In this document: piece after piece, positions 26,704 to 42,922 of the stretch
Layout: each line of letters opens with the position of its first letter
Position numbering within the stretch: position 1 is the first letter of the stretch
From: Pseudomonas gessardii
Lineage (GTDB): Bacteria > Pseudomonadota > Gammaproteobacteria > Pseudomonadales > Pseudomonadaceae
NCBI RefSeq assembly: GCF_001983165.1
Contig: NZ_MNPU01000013.1
Span: forward strand, 62,001-126,000
Direction: 5' to 3'
DNA: 64,000 nucleotides
Notes under the pieces: generated by a model
Told to the model about the DNA's origin: nothing
Database searches by the model: none
The model's input: only the letters and a program-made list of their open reading frames with translations
Translations under genes and position numbers: made by a program

Positions 26704-27471
26704 ATGGCGTTTGATCAGGTGCGTCAGCGCCGTTTGTCCGACGATATTGTCGAGCAGCTTGAGGGGATGATCCTTGAGGGCACGTTGAAGTCGGGCGAGC
26801 GATTGCCAGCCGAGCGCGCACTGGCTGAACAGTTCGGTGTATCGCGCCCATCTTTGCGTGAGGCGATCCAGAAACTGGCGGCCAAGGGCTTGCTGGTCAG
26901 TCGTCAGGGCGGCGGCAATTATGTGGTGGAGACGCTGGGTTCAACCTTCAGTGATCCGTTGCTGCATCTGCTGGAAAACAACCCTGAAGCCCAGCGTGAT
27001 CTGCTGGAGTTTCGCCAGACGCTGGAAGCGTCTTGTGCTTATTACGCTGCGTTGCGCGCCACGGAGGTGGACCGCGAACGGCTGACTGCTGCCTTTGATG
27101 CGCTGCAGGATTGCTACACGCGTGATGATGAGGTGAGCCGTATTGAAGAAGGTGCGGCCGATGCCCGGTTTCACTTGGCTATCGCCGAGGCCAGCCATAA
27201 CGCGGTATTGCTGCACACCATTCGCGGCTTGTTTGATTTGCTCAAGCGTAACGTGGTGACCAATATCGGCGGCATGTACCAGCAGCGTACCGAAACCCGG
27301 GACATGCTGATCAGCCAGCATCGGGATCTGTACCTGGCGATTATCGAAGGGCGGGCAGAGCAGGCGCGCGAGGTTTCAACACGTCACCTGCTGTATGTGC
27401 AGGAAGTGTTGGAAGAGGTGCGTCAGGAAGTGCAGCGCATGGCCCGGGCGGAGCGCCGCAAGGGGATGTAG
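26704..27471 (+). CDS. lldR: GntR-family lactate regulator LldR
   Basis: Regulator of 255 residues. An N-terminal winged helix (LKSGERLPAERALAEQFGVS, about residues 27-46, then RPSLREAIQKLAAKGLL) is followed by an FCD ligand-binding domain (about 95-225) with the metal- and ligand-binding pattern seen as DARFHLAIAEASHN. L- or D-lactate usually relieves its repression. It is divergent from lldP. The ATG follows a GGAGAG stretch about 8 bases upstream. Confidence 0.92.
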   Translation: MAFDQVRQRRLSDDIVEQLEGMILEGTLKSGERLPAERALAEQFGVSRPSLREAIQKLAAKGLLVSRQGGGNYVVETLGSTFSDPLLHLLENNPEAQRDLLEFRQTLEASCAYYAALRATEVDRERLTAAFDALQDCYTRDDEVSRIEEGAADARFHLAIAEASHNAVLLHTIRGLFDLLKRNVVTNIGGMYQQRTETRDMLISQHRDLYLAIIEGRAEQAREVSTRHLLYVQEVLEEVRQEVQRMARAERRKGM

Positions 27472-27537
27472 CCGGGCATTGCGGCGCAGGGAGCAGGCTC
27501 CCTGGCCTCACGGGCTCGCATCAAGGGGCGGGGAAGA

Positions 27538-28020
27538 TCAGTCTTCCTTGCCCTTGTTGCGCACGGCACGCTGCAATTCCCGATTGGAGTCGCGCTCGCG
27601 CTCGGTATCACGCTTGTCGTATTCCTTCTTGCCCTTGCCCAGTGCGATCTCGCATTTGACCAGGTGCTTGCTCCAGTACCACGACAGGCAGACGCAGGCG
27701 TAGCCCTTCTGCTGTACGGCAGCGGCGAGCTTTTCCAGTTCGCGGGCATTGAGCAGCAGCTTGCGCGTACGCACCGGATCGGCAATCACGTGGGTGCTGG
27801 CGGTCATCAACGGCGTGATATGACTGCCGAGCAGCCAGGCCTCGCCATCCTTGAGCAGCACGTAACTGTCGACCAGTTGCAACTTGCTGGCACGCAGACT
27901 TTTTACTTCCCAGCCGGCCAGGACCAGACCAGCCTCGAACCGATGTTCGATGAAGTAATCGTGTCGCGCTTTTTTGTTCTGCGCGATGGTCCCTGTTGGG
28001 TGTTTCTTTTGTTTAGCCAT
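27538..28020 (-). CDS. smpB: SsrA-binding protein SmpB
   Basis: Protein of 160 residues that binds tmRNA and brings it to stalled ribosomes. The start at 28020 gives [18 protein letters not shown], the family N-terminus; the frame stays open further upstream without relation to SmpB. Core motifs [18 protein letters not shown] and the basic C-terminal tail ([16 protein letters not shown]) that enters the mRNA channel are present. It is divergent from ratA. Its RNA partner ssrA lies at 20906-21299. Confidence 0.97.
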   Translation of the reverse strand: MAKQKKHPTGTIAQNKKARHDYFIEHRFEAGLVLAGWEVKSLRASKLQLVDSYVLLKDGEAWLLGSHITPLMTASTHVIADPVRTRKLLLNARELEKLAAAVQQKGYACVCLSWYWSKHLVKCEIALGKGKKEYDKRDTERERDSNRELQRAVRNKGKED

Positions 28021-28188
28021 AGGGGCGGCATTATAGGCAGTTGCGAGCGTGTCGGCTACGGTCAACCTGCGTGCTTGAGCGTGTTGGATGAATCCCGGAC
28101 AATACCGCCAGTTTTCTGGTTTTTTTCTCTCGCGAATCGGCCTGTCTTTTCGCGATGTTTGCCGCTCAGCTTCGGAAATAACGCTCCC

Positions 28189-28623
28189 ATGACGACGCAT
28201 ATTCAACGCTCGGCCCTGCTGCCTTACCCGGCGCAAGCGCTCTATGACCTGGTCAACGACGTGGCGAGCTACCCGGATTTCCTGCCCTGGTGCTCTTCAT
28301 CCACGGTGCTGGAGAGCAGCGATGAGCATATGCGTGCGAGTCTTGAGGTGTCCAAGGGGGGGCTTGGCCAGAAGTTTGTGACGAGCAATGTCCTGGTCCC
28401 TGGGCGGTCGATCGAGATGAATCTGGAAGAAGGGCCGTTCACTCAACTGCACGGTGTCTGGGTCTTTAAGCCGTTGGGGGAGAAGGCGTGCAAGATCAGC
28501 CTGGACCTGACGTTTGATTATGCAGGTTCCATTGTGCGGGCGACCTTGGGGCCGCTGTTCAATCAGGCCGCGAATACCCTGGTGGATGCGTTTTGCCAGC
28601 GGGCCAAGCAACTGCATGGCTGA
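28189..28623 (+). CDS. ratA: RatA / COQ10-like START-domain protein
   Basis: Protein of 144 residues with a single polyketide-cyclase/START-like domain. N-terminal [20 protein letters not shown] and [11 protein letters not shown] match the RatA/Coq10 family. Members have been described as a ribosome-association factor and as ubiquinone-binding chaperones; which applies here is not decided by sequence. The gene overlaps ratB by 8 bases. The start at 28189 begins the conserved domain; a long upstream extension of the frame is antisense to smpB and is rejected. Confidence 0.93.
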   Translation: MTTHIQRSALLPYPAQALYDLVNDVASYPDFLPWCSSSTVLESSDEHMRASLEVSKGGLGQKFVTSNVLVPGRSIEMNLEEGPFTQLHGVWVFKPLGEKACKISLDLTFDYAGSIVRATLGPLFNQAANTLVDAFCQRAKQLHG

Positions 28624-28930
28624 GTCACTGATCGAGATTGAGGTGGTTTACGCCGCGGTAGACCGTCAACGGTTGTTGAGCCTGGCGGTTGCGCCGGGTA
28701 CGAGCCTGAGGGCTGCGGTGCTGGCTTCAGGCATTGCGGCGCAGTTTCCCGATGTGGATATCGCCCGTTGCCCATTGGGGATTTTCGGCAGCGTCGTGGC
28801 GGATGCTGAAACCCGTAGCGTGCAGGTCGGCGATCGCATCGAAATTTATCGGCCCTTGTTGGCGGATCCCAAAGAGGTGAGGCGCCTGCGAGCGGCAAAA
28901 GCAGCCGAAGCTCGGCGGCAACTCCCCTAG
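28616..28930 (+). CDS. ratB: RatB / RnfH-family ubiquitin-like protein
   Basis: Protein of 104 residues with the beta-grasp RnfH/UPF0125 fold: IEIEVVYAAVDRQ, then a conserved LGIFGSVVAD and YRPLLADPKEVRR at the end. It is paired with ratA in most gammaproteobacteria, with unknown biochemical role. The 8-base overlap with ratA implies translational coupling. A strong terminator follows. Confidence 0.92.
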   Translation: MAESLIEIEVVYAAVDRQRLLSLAVAPGTSLRAAVLASGIAAQFPDVDIARCPLGIFGSVVADAETRSVQVGDRIEIYRPLLADPKEVRRLRAAKAAEARRQLP

Positions 28931-28948
28931 CCTGTGAAATAGCAGGCA

Positions 28949-28977
28949 ACAAAAAGCCCGGCATGCCGGGCTTTTTG
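28949..28977. terminator. bidirectional terminator between ratB and bamE
   Basis: Stem of AAAAAGCCCGGC and GCCGGGCTTTTT around AT. It has a T-run on each strand, so it can end ratAB (plus) and bamE (minus). Confidence 0.93.
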
Positions 28978-28991
28978 TTGAACGATGAAAA

Positions 28992-29519
28992 TTATTGCGG
29001 GCTTGTATCCAGGGGTTCTGGCGTCGGCACCGGAACGGTTTCCACACTGTCGATGTCTTTCTGGATCGTGTCCAGCAAGGAACCTGGCTTGGCCGGCACC
29101 TCGGACTTGGGCTTTTCAGCATTCTGCGCTGGCGCAGTGACGCTGGTCCCGCTGTCCTTGCCCAGCAGGGCTTCATCGCGGCTTACGCCAGGCATGAAGT
29201 CACCGGAAAGGCTGACGAGCTGGTCGTTGCCATTGAAGATGACACTGACGCGCTCCTGTTGGCGTTCCCCGCCTCCAGGCTGCAGGCTATAGAGATAATC
29301 CCAGCGATCGGCATGGAATGTGTCGGTCAGCAGGGGATTGCCCATGATAAACCGTACTTGCCGTCGGGTCATTCCCGGGCGTAACTGGTCTATCATGTCC
29401 TGCGTGACGACATTGCCCTGCTGGATGTCGATTTTGTAAACCCCGGGGAATGAACAACCGGCGAGTGCGAGCAGTCCCACAAGGGTGAAACTGGTTAGCA
29501 AGAGCTTGGTGTTTTGCAT
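28992..29519 (-). CDS. bamE: outer membrane assembly lipoprotein BamE (OmlA)
   Basis: Lipoprotein component of the beta-barrel assembly machinery, 175 residues. The signal peptide ends in the lipobox LAGC (Cys about 22). The SmpA/OmlA domain follows: [20 protein letters not shown] and DRWDYLYS. The C-terminus has a Pro/Glu/Lys-rich tail (about 130-175) longer than in E. coli BamE but usual for Pseudomonas OmlA. It is divergent from fur with a 98-base gap, the known omlA-fur arrangement. Confidence 0.95.
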   Translation of the reverse strand: MQNTKLLLTSFTLVGLLALAGCSFPGVYKIDIQQGNVVTQDMIDQLRPGMTRRQVRFIMGNPLLTDTFHADRWDYLYSLQPGGGERQQERVSVIFNGNDQLVSLSGDFMPGVSRDEALLGKDSGTSVTAPAQNAEKPKSEVPAKPGSLLDTIQKDIDSVETVPVPTPEPLDTSPQ

Positions 29520-29617
29520 CGGTGGGCGACTTCCACTATCTTGGCTGGGACAACGTAAACGCCGATCATACCCGTATTAAGAGAAGCTGCGAAGCAGCAT
29601 CCGCGAGAAAGCTAACC

Positions 29618-30022
29618 ATGGTTGAAAATAGCGAACTACGCAAAGCCGGTCTTAAAGTGACTCTGCCACGAGTCAAGATTCTACAAATGCTCGATTCCGC
29701 CGAGCAGCGCCACATGAGTGCCGAGGATGTCTACAAGGCGCTGATGGAGTCTAACGAGGACGTCGGCCTGGCCACGGTTTACCGTGTACTGACCCAGTTT
29801 GAAGCCGCAGGGCTGGTGGTTCGTCATAATTTCGACGGCGGTCATGCGGTTTTCGAGCTGGCTGACGGTGGTCATCACGACCACATGGTTGATCTGGATA
29901 CCAATGAGGTTATCGAGTTCACCAGTCCTGCAATCGAGAAGCTCCAGCATGAGATCGCTGAGGAGCATGGATTCGATTTGGTGGACCACAATCTGGTTCT
30001 GTACATACGTAAGAAAAAGTAA
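29618..30022 (+). CDS. fur: ferric uptake regulator Fur
   Basis: Iron-responsive repressor of 134 residues. The winged helix covers about 1-80 (LPRVKILQMLDSAEQRHMSA, DVGLATVYRVLTQFEAAGLV). The metal-binding and dimerisation part contains GGHHDHMVD (His 86-89). The start at 29618 gives the conserved MVENSELRKAGLK; upstream codons are not conserved in character. No cysteine occurs anywhere in the protein, so the structural CxxC zinc site of E. coli Fur is absent. It should control the sigma and receptor genes at the left of the window. Confidence 0.97.
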   Translation: MVENSELRKAGLKVTLPRVKILQMLDSAEQRHMSAEDVYKALMESNEDVGLATVYRVLTQFEAAGLVVRHNFDGGHAVFELADGGHHDHMVDLDTNEVIEFTSPAIEKLQHEIAEEHGFDLVDHNLVLYIRKKK

Positions 30023-30055
30023 GAAAGCTACGCAGATTCGTTCTGCGAAACGATC

Positions 30056-30079
30056 GAAGGCGACCCTAGGGTCGCCTTC
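30056..30079. terminator. hairpin between fur and recN
   Basis: Perfect 11-bp stem (GAAGGCGACCC / GGGTCGCCTTC) with a TA loop, between convergent genes. T-runs are weak on both sides. Confidence 0.75.
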
Positions 30080-30117
30080 GTGCTTTCTGCCGATGGAAAA
30101 AACGGGGTGGAAAGGGC

Positions 30118-31791
30118 TCAGGCCTTCGCCGTCACCACCATTTTTTTCGCGTGGGCCAGGGACTCTTTGGTCAGGTCGATGCCGCCGAGCATGCGTGCGA
30201 CTTCTTCCACCCGCTCGGTCTTGTTCAGCTTGGACACGGCTGTATGCGTCGCGTCGCTGCCCCGTACCTTATGTACAAACAGATGTTGATGCCCCTGGGC
30301 TGCCACCTGTGGCAAGTGGGTAACGGTCAGTACTTGCCCGCGCTCACCCAGGCGGCGCAACAATTGGCCGACAATTTCTGCGGTCGGCCCGCCGATCCCC
30401 ACATCCACTTCGTCGAATACCAGGGTCGGTACGCGGGAGGTCTGGGCGGTAATGACCTGGATTGCCAGGCTGATCCGTGACAGTTCGCCACCAGACGCCA
30501 CTTTGGCCAGTGCCTTGAGAGGTTGGCCGGGGTTGGCGCTCACTAGCAGTTCGACCTGCTCCAGGCCGTTGGGCTGCAGTTCATTGCCGCTATTGGTGTG
30601 CAACTCGATGGTGAAGCGCCCGCCCGGCATGCCCAGGCGTTGGATTTCCTGCTCCACGGCGCAAGCCAGCCCGGTTGCAGCTTGGTGCCGCAGGTCGCTC
30701 AGTTCCCGGGCCTTTTCCTGGTAATGCCGGGCAAAAGAGGCGAGTTCGTCGCCCAGGCGTTCGATGGATTCATCATTGGCATTCAGGGTTTCGATCTCGT
30801 CCAGCAGCTTTTGCTGCATGGCCGCCACTTCGGTTGGCTGGATCCGATGTTTGCGCGCCAGGGTATAAATAGTGTCGAGACGTTCTTCGATCTCTTGCAG
30901 GCGTGCCGGGTCGGCATCGAAGTGGTCAAGGAAGCGGTTCAGTTCGCCCACGGCCTCTTCTACCTGGATTTGCGCACTGGTCAGCAGGGTGGTGGCTTCA
31001 CTCAGTGACCCCGAGCCGCTGTTCACGCTCGACAGGCGGTTAAGGCTGGCCGTCAGCGCATTCAGCACATTGCCGGAGTCACTTTCGCTGCATTGCTCGA
31101 CCACCTGGCGACAGATGCCCAGCAGGGTTTCGGCATTGGTCAGGTTCTTGTGCTCCTGCTCCAGCTGTTCCAGCTCGGTTTCGCCCAGGCCCAGGCTTTC
31201 CAGTTCTTCCAACTGATAGCTGAGGAGTTGGTGGCGAGCGCGCTGTTCGTCGCCGGAATTGGACAGGCGCTCCAGCTCCTGGCGGGTCTGGCGCCAGCGC
31301 TGTGCAGCCAATTGCACCTGGCGCGCCAGGTCGGTGGCACCGGCATATTCATCCAGGAGGCGACGGTGGGTGTCGGTTTTCAGCAGGGATTGATGTTCGT
31401 GCTGGCTGTGGATGTCGATCAGCAGCTCGCCAAGGGCTTTCAGGTCGCCGAGGGGGCAGGGCGTGCCATTGATATAGCCCCGGGAGCGACCTTCGGCAGT
31501 GATTACGCGGCGCAGGATGCACGGGCCGTCGTTATCCAGGTCGCGCTCGGCGAGCCAGGCGCTGGCTTCCGGGATATCTGCCAGGTCAAAGGTCGCCAGG
31601 ATATCGGCCTTGTCTGCACCGGGGCGAACCACGCCGCTGTCGGCGCGATCACCCAGGGTCAGGCCCAGGGCGTCGAGCATGATCGACTTGCCGGCGCCGG
31701 TTTCGCCTGTGATTACGCTCATCCCGCGATCCAGTTCAAGATCCAGGTGCTCGACAATGGCGTAGTTATGTACGGACAGGTGAACCAGCAT
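30118..31791 (-). CDS. recN: DNA repair protein RecN
   Basis: SMC-like ATPase of 557 residues acting early in double-strand-break repair. Walker A GETGAGKS is near residues 29-36. A long helical region follows (about 160-380). The ABC signature GGELSRISLAIQVI and Walker B TLVFDEVDVGIGG are near the C-terminus. The start MLVHLSVHNYAIVEHLDLEL is conserved. It is divergent from grpE. Length is as expected. It is often part of the SOS response, but no LexA box was identified with confidence. Confidence 0.97.
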   Translation of the reverse strand: MLVHLSVHNYAIVEHLDLELDRGMSVITGETGAGKSIMLDALGLTLGDRADSGVVRPGADKADILATFDLADIPEASAWLAERDLDNDGPCILRRVITAEGRSRGYINGTPCPLGDLKALGELLIDIHSQHEHQSLLKTDTHRRLLDEYAGATDLARQVQLAAQRWRQTRQELERLSNSGDEQRARHQLLSYQLEELESLGLGETELEQLEQEHKNLTNAETLLGICRQVVEQCSESDSGNVLNALTASLNRLSSVNSGSGSLSEATTLLTSAQIQVEEAVGELNRFLDHFDADPARLQEIEERLDTIYTLARKHRIQPTEVAAMQQKLLDEIETLNANDESIERLGDELASFARHYQEKARELSDLRHQAATGLACAVEQEIQRLGMPGGRFTIELHTNSGNELQPNGLEQVELLVSANPGQPLKALAKVASGGELSRISLAIQVITAQTSRVPTLVFDEVDVGIGGPTAEIVGQLLRRLGERGQVLTVTHLPQVAAQGHQHLFVHKVRGSDATHTAVSKLNKTERVEEVARMLGGIDLTKESLAHAKKMVVTAKA

Positions 31792-31942
31792 GACGGCTGC
31801 TCCCAGGCTTTAGGTCTGGTTATTTATACAGTGTTTTGTTTGGCGCTGACAATCCTGTGACTTAGCTCAATTTGCTTGGATAACGGCTTTTTTTAGTGCG
31901 ATGGGGAATGTGCGGGAAAGTGTGAGTCGAGGTATGTCGGCC

Positions 31943-31970
31943 CTTGAACCTGGAAATTGTGGCCCCATAT
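31943..31970 (+). promoter_or_regulatory. sigma-32 heat-shock promoter of grpE
   Basis: CTTGAAC (31943-31949) and CCCCATAT (31963-31970) are separated by 13 bases. This is a near-perfect match to the sigma-32 consensus, 53 bases before the grpE start. Confidence 0.9.
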
Positions 31971-32023
31971 ACCGGAACAGAAGCGCGAGTTGAGTTCGCG
32001 CAGGATTTCGAAAGGAGAAAATT

Positions 32024-32593
32024 ATGGCTGACGAACAGACGCTGGATACGCAAAACCCAGACGCCAACCAGGCCTCGCAGGCAGCGGGTGAAGACCTGGC
32101 GGCTCGTGTGCAGGTGCTCGAAGAGCAACTGGCAGGCGCTCAGGATCAGGCTTTGCGTGTTGCTGCCGATCTGCAGAACGTCCGCCGCCGCGCCGAGCAG
32201 GATGTAGAAAAGGCCCACAAGTTTGCGCTGGAGAAGTTTGCCGGTGATCTGTTGCCGATCATCGACAGCCTGGAACGCGGCCTGGAGCTGTCCAGCCCGG
32301 ACGACGAAAACATCCGTGCCATGCGCGAAGGGATCGAGCTGACCCTGAAAATGTTCCAGGACACCCTCAAGCGTTATCAGTTGGAAGCCATCGATCCACA
32401 AGGCGGCGAGCCGTTCAACGCGGAGCATCACCAGGCCATGGCCATGCAGGAAAATGCTGACCTTGAGCCCAATAGCGTGTTGAAAGTGTTCCAGAAGGGC
32501 TACCAGCTCAACGGTCGCCTGTTGCGCCCGGCGATGGTGGTGGTGAGCAAGGCTCCCGCACCGGTTTCGCCGTCGATTGACGAGCAGGCTTGA
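32024..32593 (+). CDS. grpE: nucleotide exchange factor GrpE
   Basis: Co-chaperone of 189 residues that releases ADP from DnaK. The N-terminal tail is acidic and disordered (1-30). A long coiled coil (about 32-90) includes [20 protein letters not shown]. The C-terminal beta domain carries [10 protein letters not shown] and [26 protein letters not shown] lies 7 bases before the ATG. It heads the grpE-dnaK-dnaJ heat-shock cluster behind a sigma-32 promoter. Confidence 0.97.
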   Translation: MADEQTLDTQNPDANQASQAAGEDLAARVQVLEEQLAGAQDQALRVAADLQNVRRRAEQDVEKAHKFALEKFAGDLLPIIDSLERGLELSSPDDENIRAMREGIELTLKMFQDTLKRYQLEAIDPQGGEPFNAEHHQAMAMQENADLEPNSVLKVFQKGYQLNGRLLRPAMVVVSKAPAPVSPSIDEQA

Positions 32594-32696
32594 AATCGTT
32601 CGTAACGACCCCATTTATAAGTCAAGCGTTTAAGTGCTACCGCAGTTAGCCACCACTGCTGCGGCAACCAAATCCAAAGTTTCGGGAGAGTGAATC

Positions 32697-34613
<1,917 letters not shown>

Positions 34614-34929
34614 GTTGGTCGCCCGGTTGACCGCTATCAAGCGGTGACTGGTAGGATGTCGCCGCGCGGGAGCTTGCTCCCGCGTTGGCGTGTCTGGGGT
34701 ACGGGAATTTTTACAGCATGCGACAAGGTTCGGATGCTGGCGGTGTGATCGGGAATGCTCCTGCTTTGCGATCGACAGTCACCGCGTTTTTAGCTGGGTC
34801 TCGGCTGAAAGCAGTAAAGACCAGGATCGTTGAATTTGACGTGAGTTGGGTCCGGGCCTGTATTGGGGCTCAACGAGTTTGGCAGGCTCAGGAGGGTTTT
34901 GCCGGACGTCCTTAAGAGTGCAAAGACTT
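34614..34929. other. dnaK-dnaJ intergenic gap
   Basis: A gap of 316 bases with no gene. It holds an ACCGCT/AGCGGT mini-hairpin just after dnaK and the REP-like palindrome at 34665. A 77-codon frame at 34685-34915 has no ribosome site or domain. A separate dnaJ promoter is likely but not identified. Confidence 0.5.
34665..34684. repeat. REP-like palindrome after dnaK
   Basis: CGCGGGAGC-TT-GCTCCCGCG, a perfect 9-bp stem with the GGGAGCTTGCTCCC core seen in intergenic repeats of fluorescent pseudomonads. It may stabilise or end the dnaK transcript. Confidence 0.7.
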
Positions 34930-36871
<1,942 letters not shown>

Positions 36872-36880
36872 TCAGTAGCA

Positions 36881-36917
36881 AAAACGGGCCCTGGGTATTA
36901 CTCTAGGGCCCCGTTTT
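36881..36917 (+). terminator. terminator after dapB
   Basis: ACGGGCCCT pairs with AGGGCCCCGT with one bulge, followed by TTTTT. It lies 10 bases after the dapB stop. Confidence 0.88.
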
Positions 36918-37048
36918 TACCCGCTAAGCGACGTCCTGTCGCATTCTCCTGCCTTTTAGGCTCTTTAGCGGTGGACCAAAATAGCCTTTTTCTGTAAGCT
37001 ACAGCTTTAGTGTGTCCACTAAAAGCGCGCAGAATAATTCAGTGAAGA

Positions 37049-37085
37049 AGCGGGGTGACGTGTCCATACGTCACTCCGCTTTTTT
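37049..37085 (+). terminator. strong hairpin in the carA leader (attenuator or sRNA end)
   Basis: AGCGGGGTGACGT and ACGTCACTCCGCT form a 13-base stem with one mismatch and a 6-base loop, followed by TTTTT. It lies only 46 bases before the carA start, so a transcript begun upstream would stop here unless antiterminated. It may instead end a small RNA encoded at about 36,950-37,085. Confidence 0.8.
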
Positions 37086-37130
37086 ACAACCTGCGATCGC
37101 CCTTTCAGGCTTTATTTACGGGAGGTCTTC

Positions 37131-38267
37131 TTGACTAAGCCAGCCATACTCGCCCTTGCTGATGGCAGCATTTTTCGCGGCGAAGCCATTGGAGCCGACG
37201 GTCAGACCGTTGGAGAGGTGGTGTTCAACACCGCCATGACCGGCTATCAGGAAATCCTTACCGATCCTTCCTACGCCCAGCAGATCGTTACCCTGACCTA
37301 TCCGCACATCGGCAACACCGGTACTACGCCGGAAGACGTCGAGTCTGATCGTGTCTGGTCGGCCGGTCTGGTGATTCGTGATCTGCCACTGGTTGCGAGC
37401 AACTGGCGTAACACGATGTCGCTGTCCGATTACCTGAAAGCCAACAATGTGGTGGCGATCGCCGGTATCGATACGCGCCGCCTCACGCGCATCCTGCGGG
37501 AAAAAGGCTCGCAGAACGGCTGCATCATGGTGGGTGACAATATTAGCGAAGACGCGGCGATTGCTGCAGCGCAGGGCTTCCCTGGCCTGAAAGGCATGGA
37601 CCTGGCTAAAGTCGTCAGCACCAAAGAGCAGTACGAATGGCGCTCCACTGTCTGGGACTTGAAGACCGACAGCCACGCGACTATTGAAGCCAGTGAGCTG
37701 CCTTACCATGTGGTCGCTTATGACTACGGCGTGAAGTACAACATCCTGCGTATGCTGGTCGAGCGCGGTTGCCGCGTGACCGTGGTGCCGGCGCAAACTC
37801 CGGCCGCCGACGTACTTGCCCTGCAACCGGATGGTGTGTTCCTGTCCAACGGCCCGGGTGACCCTGAGCCATGCGACTACGCGATCAAAGCCATCAAGGA
37901 CGTGCTGGACACCGAGATCCCGGTGTTCGGTATCTGCCTCGGTCACCAACTGCTGGCCCTGGCCTCCGGCGCCAAGACCCTGAAAATGGGTCATGGCCAT
38001 CACGGTGCCAACCACCCGGTACAAGACCTGGACACGGGCGTGGTGATGATCACCAGCCAGAACCACGGTTTTGCGGTGGATGAAGCCACCTTGCCGGCCA
38101 ACGTGCGCGCCATTCACAAATCGCTGTTCGACGGTTCCCTGCAGGGTATCGAGCGCACCGACAAGAGCGCGTTCAGCTTCCAGGGCCACCCTGAAGCGAG
38201 CCCGGGCCCGAACGACGTAGCGCCGCTGTTCGACCGCTTCATCAATGAGATGGCCAAGCGACGCTGA
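37131..38267 (+). CDS. carA: carbamoyl-phosphate synthase small subunit
   Basis: Glutamine amidotransferase subunit of 378 residues that supplies ammonia to CarB for pyrimidine and arginine synthesis. It starts at TTG 37131 with GGAGG 6 bases upstream. The N-terminal CPSase domain (1-150) is followed by a class I GATase with the nucleophile Cys in [14 protein letters not shown]. The downstream [11 protein letters not shown] holds the catalytic His and Glu. The rare start codon may limit yield. carB follows after 105 bases. Confidence 0.97.
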   Translation: MTKPAILALADGSIFRGEAIGADGQTVGEVVFNTAMTGYQEILTDPSYAQQIVTLTYPHIGNTGTTPEDVESDRVWSAGLVIRDLPLVASNWRNTMSLSDYLKANNVVAIAGIDTRRLTRILREKGSQNGCIMVGDNISEDAAIAAAQGFPGLKGMDLAKVVSTKEQYEWRSTVWDLKTDSHATIEASELPYHVVAYDYGVKYNILRMLVERGCRVTVVPAQTPAADVLALQPDGVFLSNGPGDPEPCDYAIKAIKDVLDTEIPVFGICLGHQLLALASGAKTLKMGHGHHGANHPVQDLDTGVVMITSQNHGFAVDEATLPANVRAIHKSLFDGSLQGIERTDKSAFSFQGHPEASPGPNDVAPLFDRFINEMAKRR

Positions 38268-38278
38268 CTGAGTGGCTT

Positions 38279-38309
38279 GCGGGCGGCCCCGAATCTCGGT
38301 GGCCCCCGC
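38279..38309 (+). promoter_or_regulatory. hairpin between carA and carB
   Basis: GCGGGCGGCC and GGCCCCCGC pair with one mismatch around a 12-base loop containing CGA/TCG. There is no T-run, so it is more likely a processing or stability element than a terminator. Confidence 0.45.
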
Positions 38310-38372
38310 AGGCTCTTCAAGGATTGTTCAAGACGGCTTGCCGACTGACCTGCGGATTTGAGTGACAAACCC

Positions 38373-41590
<3,218 letters not shown>

Positions 41591-41594
<4 letters not shown>

Positions 41595-42067
41595 TCAAAT
41601 ACCCTATGACTGTCCAGGGCGCCAAGGCCCTGGAAGAGGAGCACGCTCACCTGACCAAGGTCGTACGTCCAAAGCTGAGCCAGGACATCGGTACGGCCCG
41701 TGAGTTGGGTGACTTGAAGGAAAACGCCGAATACCACGCTGCCCGTGAGCAGCAGGGTATGGTCGAGGCGCGGATCCGTGATATCGAGGGGCGCATGCAG
41801 AATGCGGTGATCATCGATGTCACGACCATCCCCAAGACCGGCAAGGTGATTTTCGGCACGACGGTGGAAATCGCCAACGTCGAGACGGATGAAAGCGTGA
41901 CTTACCACATCGTGGGTGAGGACGAGGCTGACTTCAAGCTCGGCAAGATCTCCGTCGGTTCGCCGCTGGCCCGCGCCTTGATCGCCAAGGAAGAAGGGGA
42001 TGTGGTGGCCGTCAAGACGCCGGGTGGCGTGATCGAGTACGAGATTGTCGAAGTTCGTCACATCTGA
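41591..42067 (+). CDS. greA: transcript cleavage factor GreA
   Basis: Protein of 158 residues that rescues backtracked RNA polymerase. The N-terminal coiled coil (about 8-75) carries the acidic tip in [15 protein letters not shown] (Asp-Glu pair near residues 41-44). The C-terminal FKBP-like domain has [12 protein letters not shown] and [13 protein letters not shown]. It starts inside the carB stop, so translation is coupled to carB. Confidence 0.97.
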
Positions 42068-42500
42068 ACGGCGGCGCCCGCTTCGCGTGGGCGCCGTGCT
42101 TTGGCAGCTGGCCCAGATGCTCTGGGTCGGCGGGCTGTGGCTGTTGCATCTGGGTGTATTGCCGGTGCTGGGCATGATTGGCCTGGCCCCGTTGCTGATC
42201 GATGAGATCGGCGGATTATTGAGTGCGCTGCTGGTGGGATTTGCGGCTGCGTGCGTGACGCTCCAGGCATTGGTGCTGGTCAAGGCCGAAGGCTTGGGAA
42301 GTTTGTGGCGGGATATGCGTGGGCAACTGCTGTTGATGGCGCTGTATGCGTGCGCAATGTATTGCGTGGTGCGCATGCTGCTGCCGGAAGCGTTGCGCTG
42401 GCAGCTGTTCAGCTATCTTGTGCTAGGGTTTTCTGGCTTGGTGCTGGTGGTACAGCCGGCGCCGGGATGGAGTGGCGGGGCGCGCGAAGCACGCCCGTGA
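42045..42500 (+). CDS. small inner-membrane protein (DUF4149-like)
   Basis: Protein of about 137-151 residues with four hydrophobic segments ([20 protein letters not shown], then near residues 55-75, 90-110 and 118-138). The start is unclear: TTG at 42045 overlaps greA, GTG at 42087 would begin directly before the first helix, and neither has a good ribosome site. The same gene follows greA in other pseudomonads as far as I recall. Function is unknown. Confidence 0.75.
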   Translation: MSKFVTSERRRPLRVGAVLWQLAQMLWVGGLWLLHLGVLPVLGMIGLAPLLIDEIGGLLSALLVGFAAACVTLQALVLVKAEGLGSLWRDMRGQLLLMALYACAMYCVVRMLLPEALRWQLFSYLVLGFSGLVLVVQPAPGWSGGAREARP

Positions 42501-42508
42501 CCCTTGAA

Positions 42509-42817
42509 TCATTTGAAGCGATGAACGTTCGACAGTTGCTTGTTGGCGCTGAAATTCTTGCGATACAGCAGCGCCATCTTGCCGATGACCTGAACCAGGT
42601 CCGCCTTGCCCACCTTGCACAGTTCCGCAATGGCGGCCAGGCGTGCTTCGCGATCAAGGATGTTGACCTTGATCTTGATCAGCTCGTGATCGCCTAATGC
42701 GCGTTCAAGTTCGGCTAACACACCTTCAGTCAAACCGTTGTCTGCCACAATCAGAACTGGTTTCAGATGGTGGCCAATGGATTTGTACTGTTTCTTCTGC
42801 TCTTGAGTGAGCGGCAT
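42509..42817 (-). CDS. yhbY: YhbY-family RNA-binding protein (CRM domain)
   Basis: Ribosome-associated protein of 102 residues that acts in large-subunit assembly. It has a single CRM domain: KSIGHHLKPVLIVADNGLTE, the basic loop ALGDHELIKIKVN, and DLVQVIGKMALLYRKN. AGGGG lies upstream of the ATG. It is divergent from rlmE, another 50S maturation gene, with a 105-base gap. Confidence 0.95.
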   Translation of the reverse strand: MPLTQEQKKQYKSIGHHLKPVLIVADNGLTEGVLAELERALGDHELIKIKVNILDREARLAAIAELCKVGKADLVQVIGKMALLYRKNFSANKQLSNVHRFK

Positions 42818-42922
42818 AATCTGACCCCTGCGTCTGATCTTGTAAAAAGCGGCGGCCAGTTTACCCGAGCGAGTCCGGGACCGCCCAGTTAATCACGACC
42901 CGTTTTATTTTCGAGGTGGCCT

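Noticed and set aside
31862..32614. Minus-strand open frame of 250 codons over grpE and its promoter
   Set aside because: It covers the sigma-32 promoter and grpE in antisense; no known domain.
34685..34915. 76-codon plus-strand frame between dnaK and dnaJ
   Set aside because: No ribosome site and no recognisable domain.
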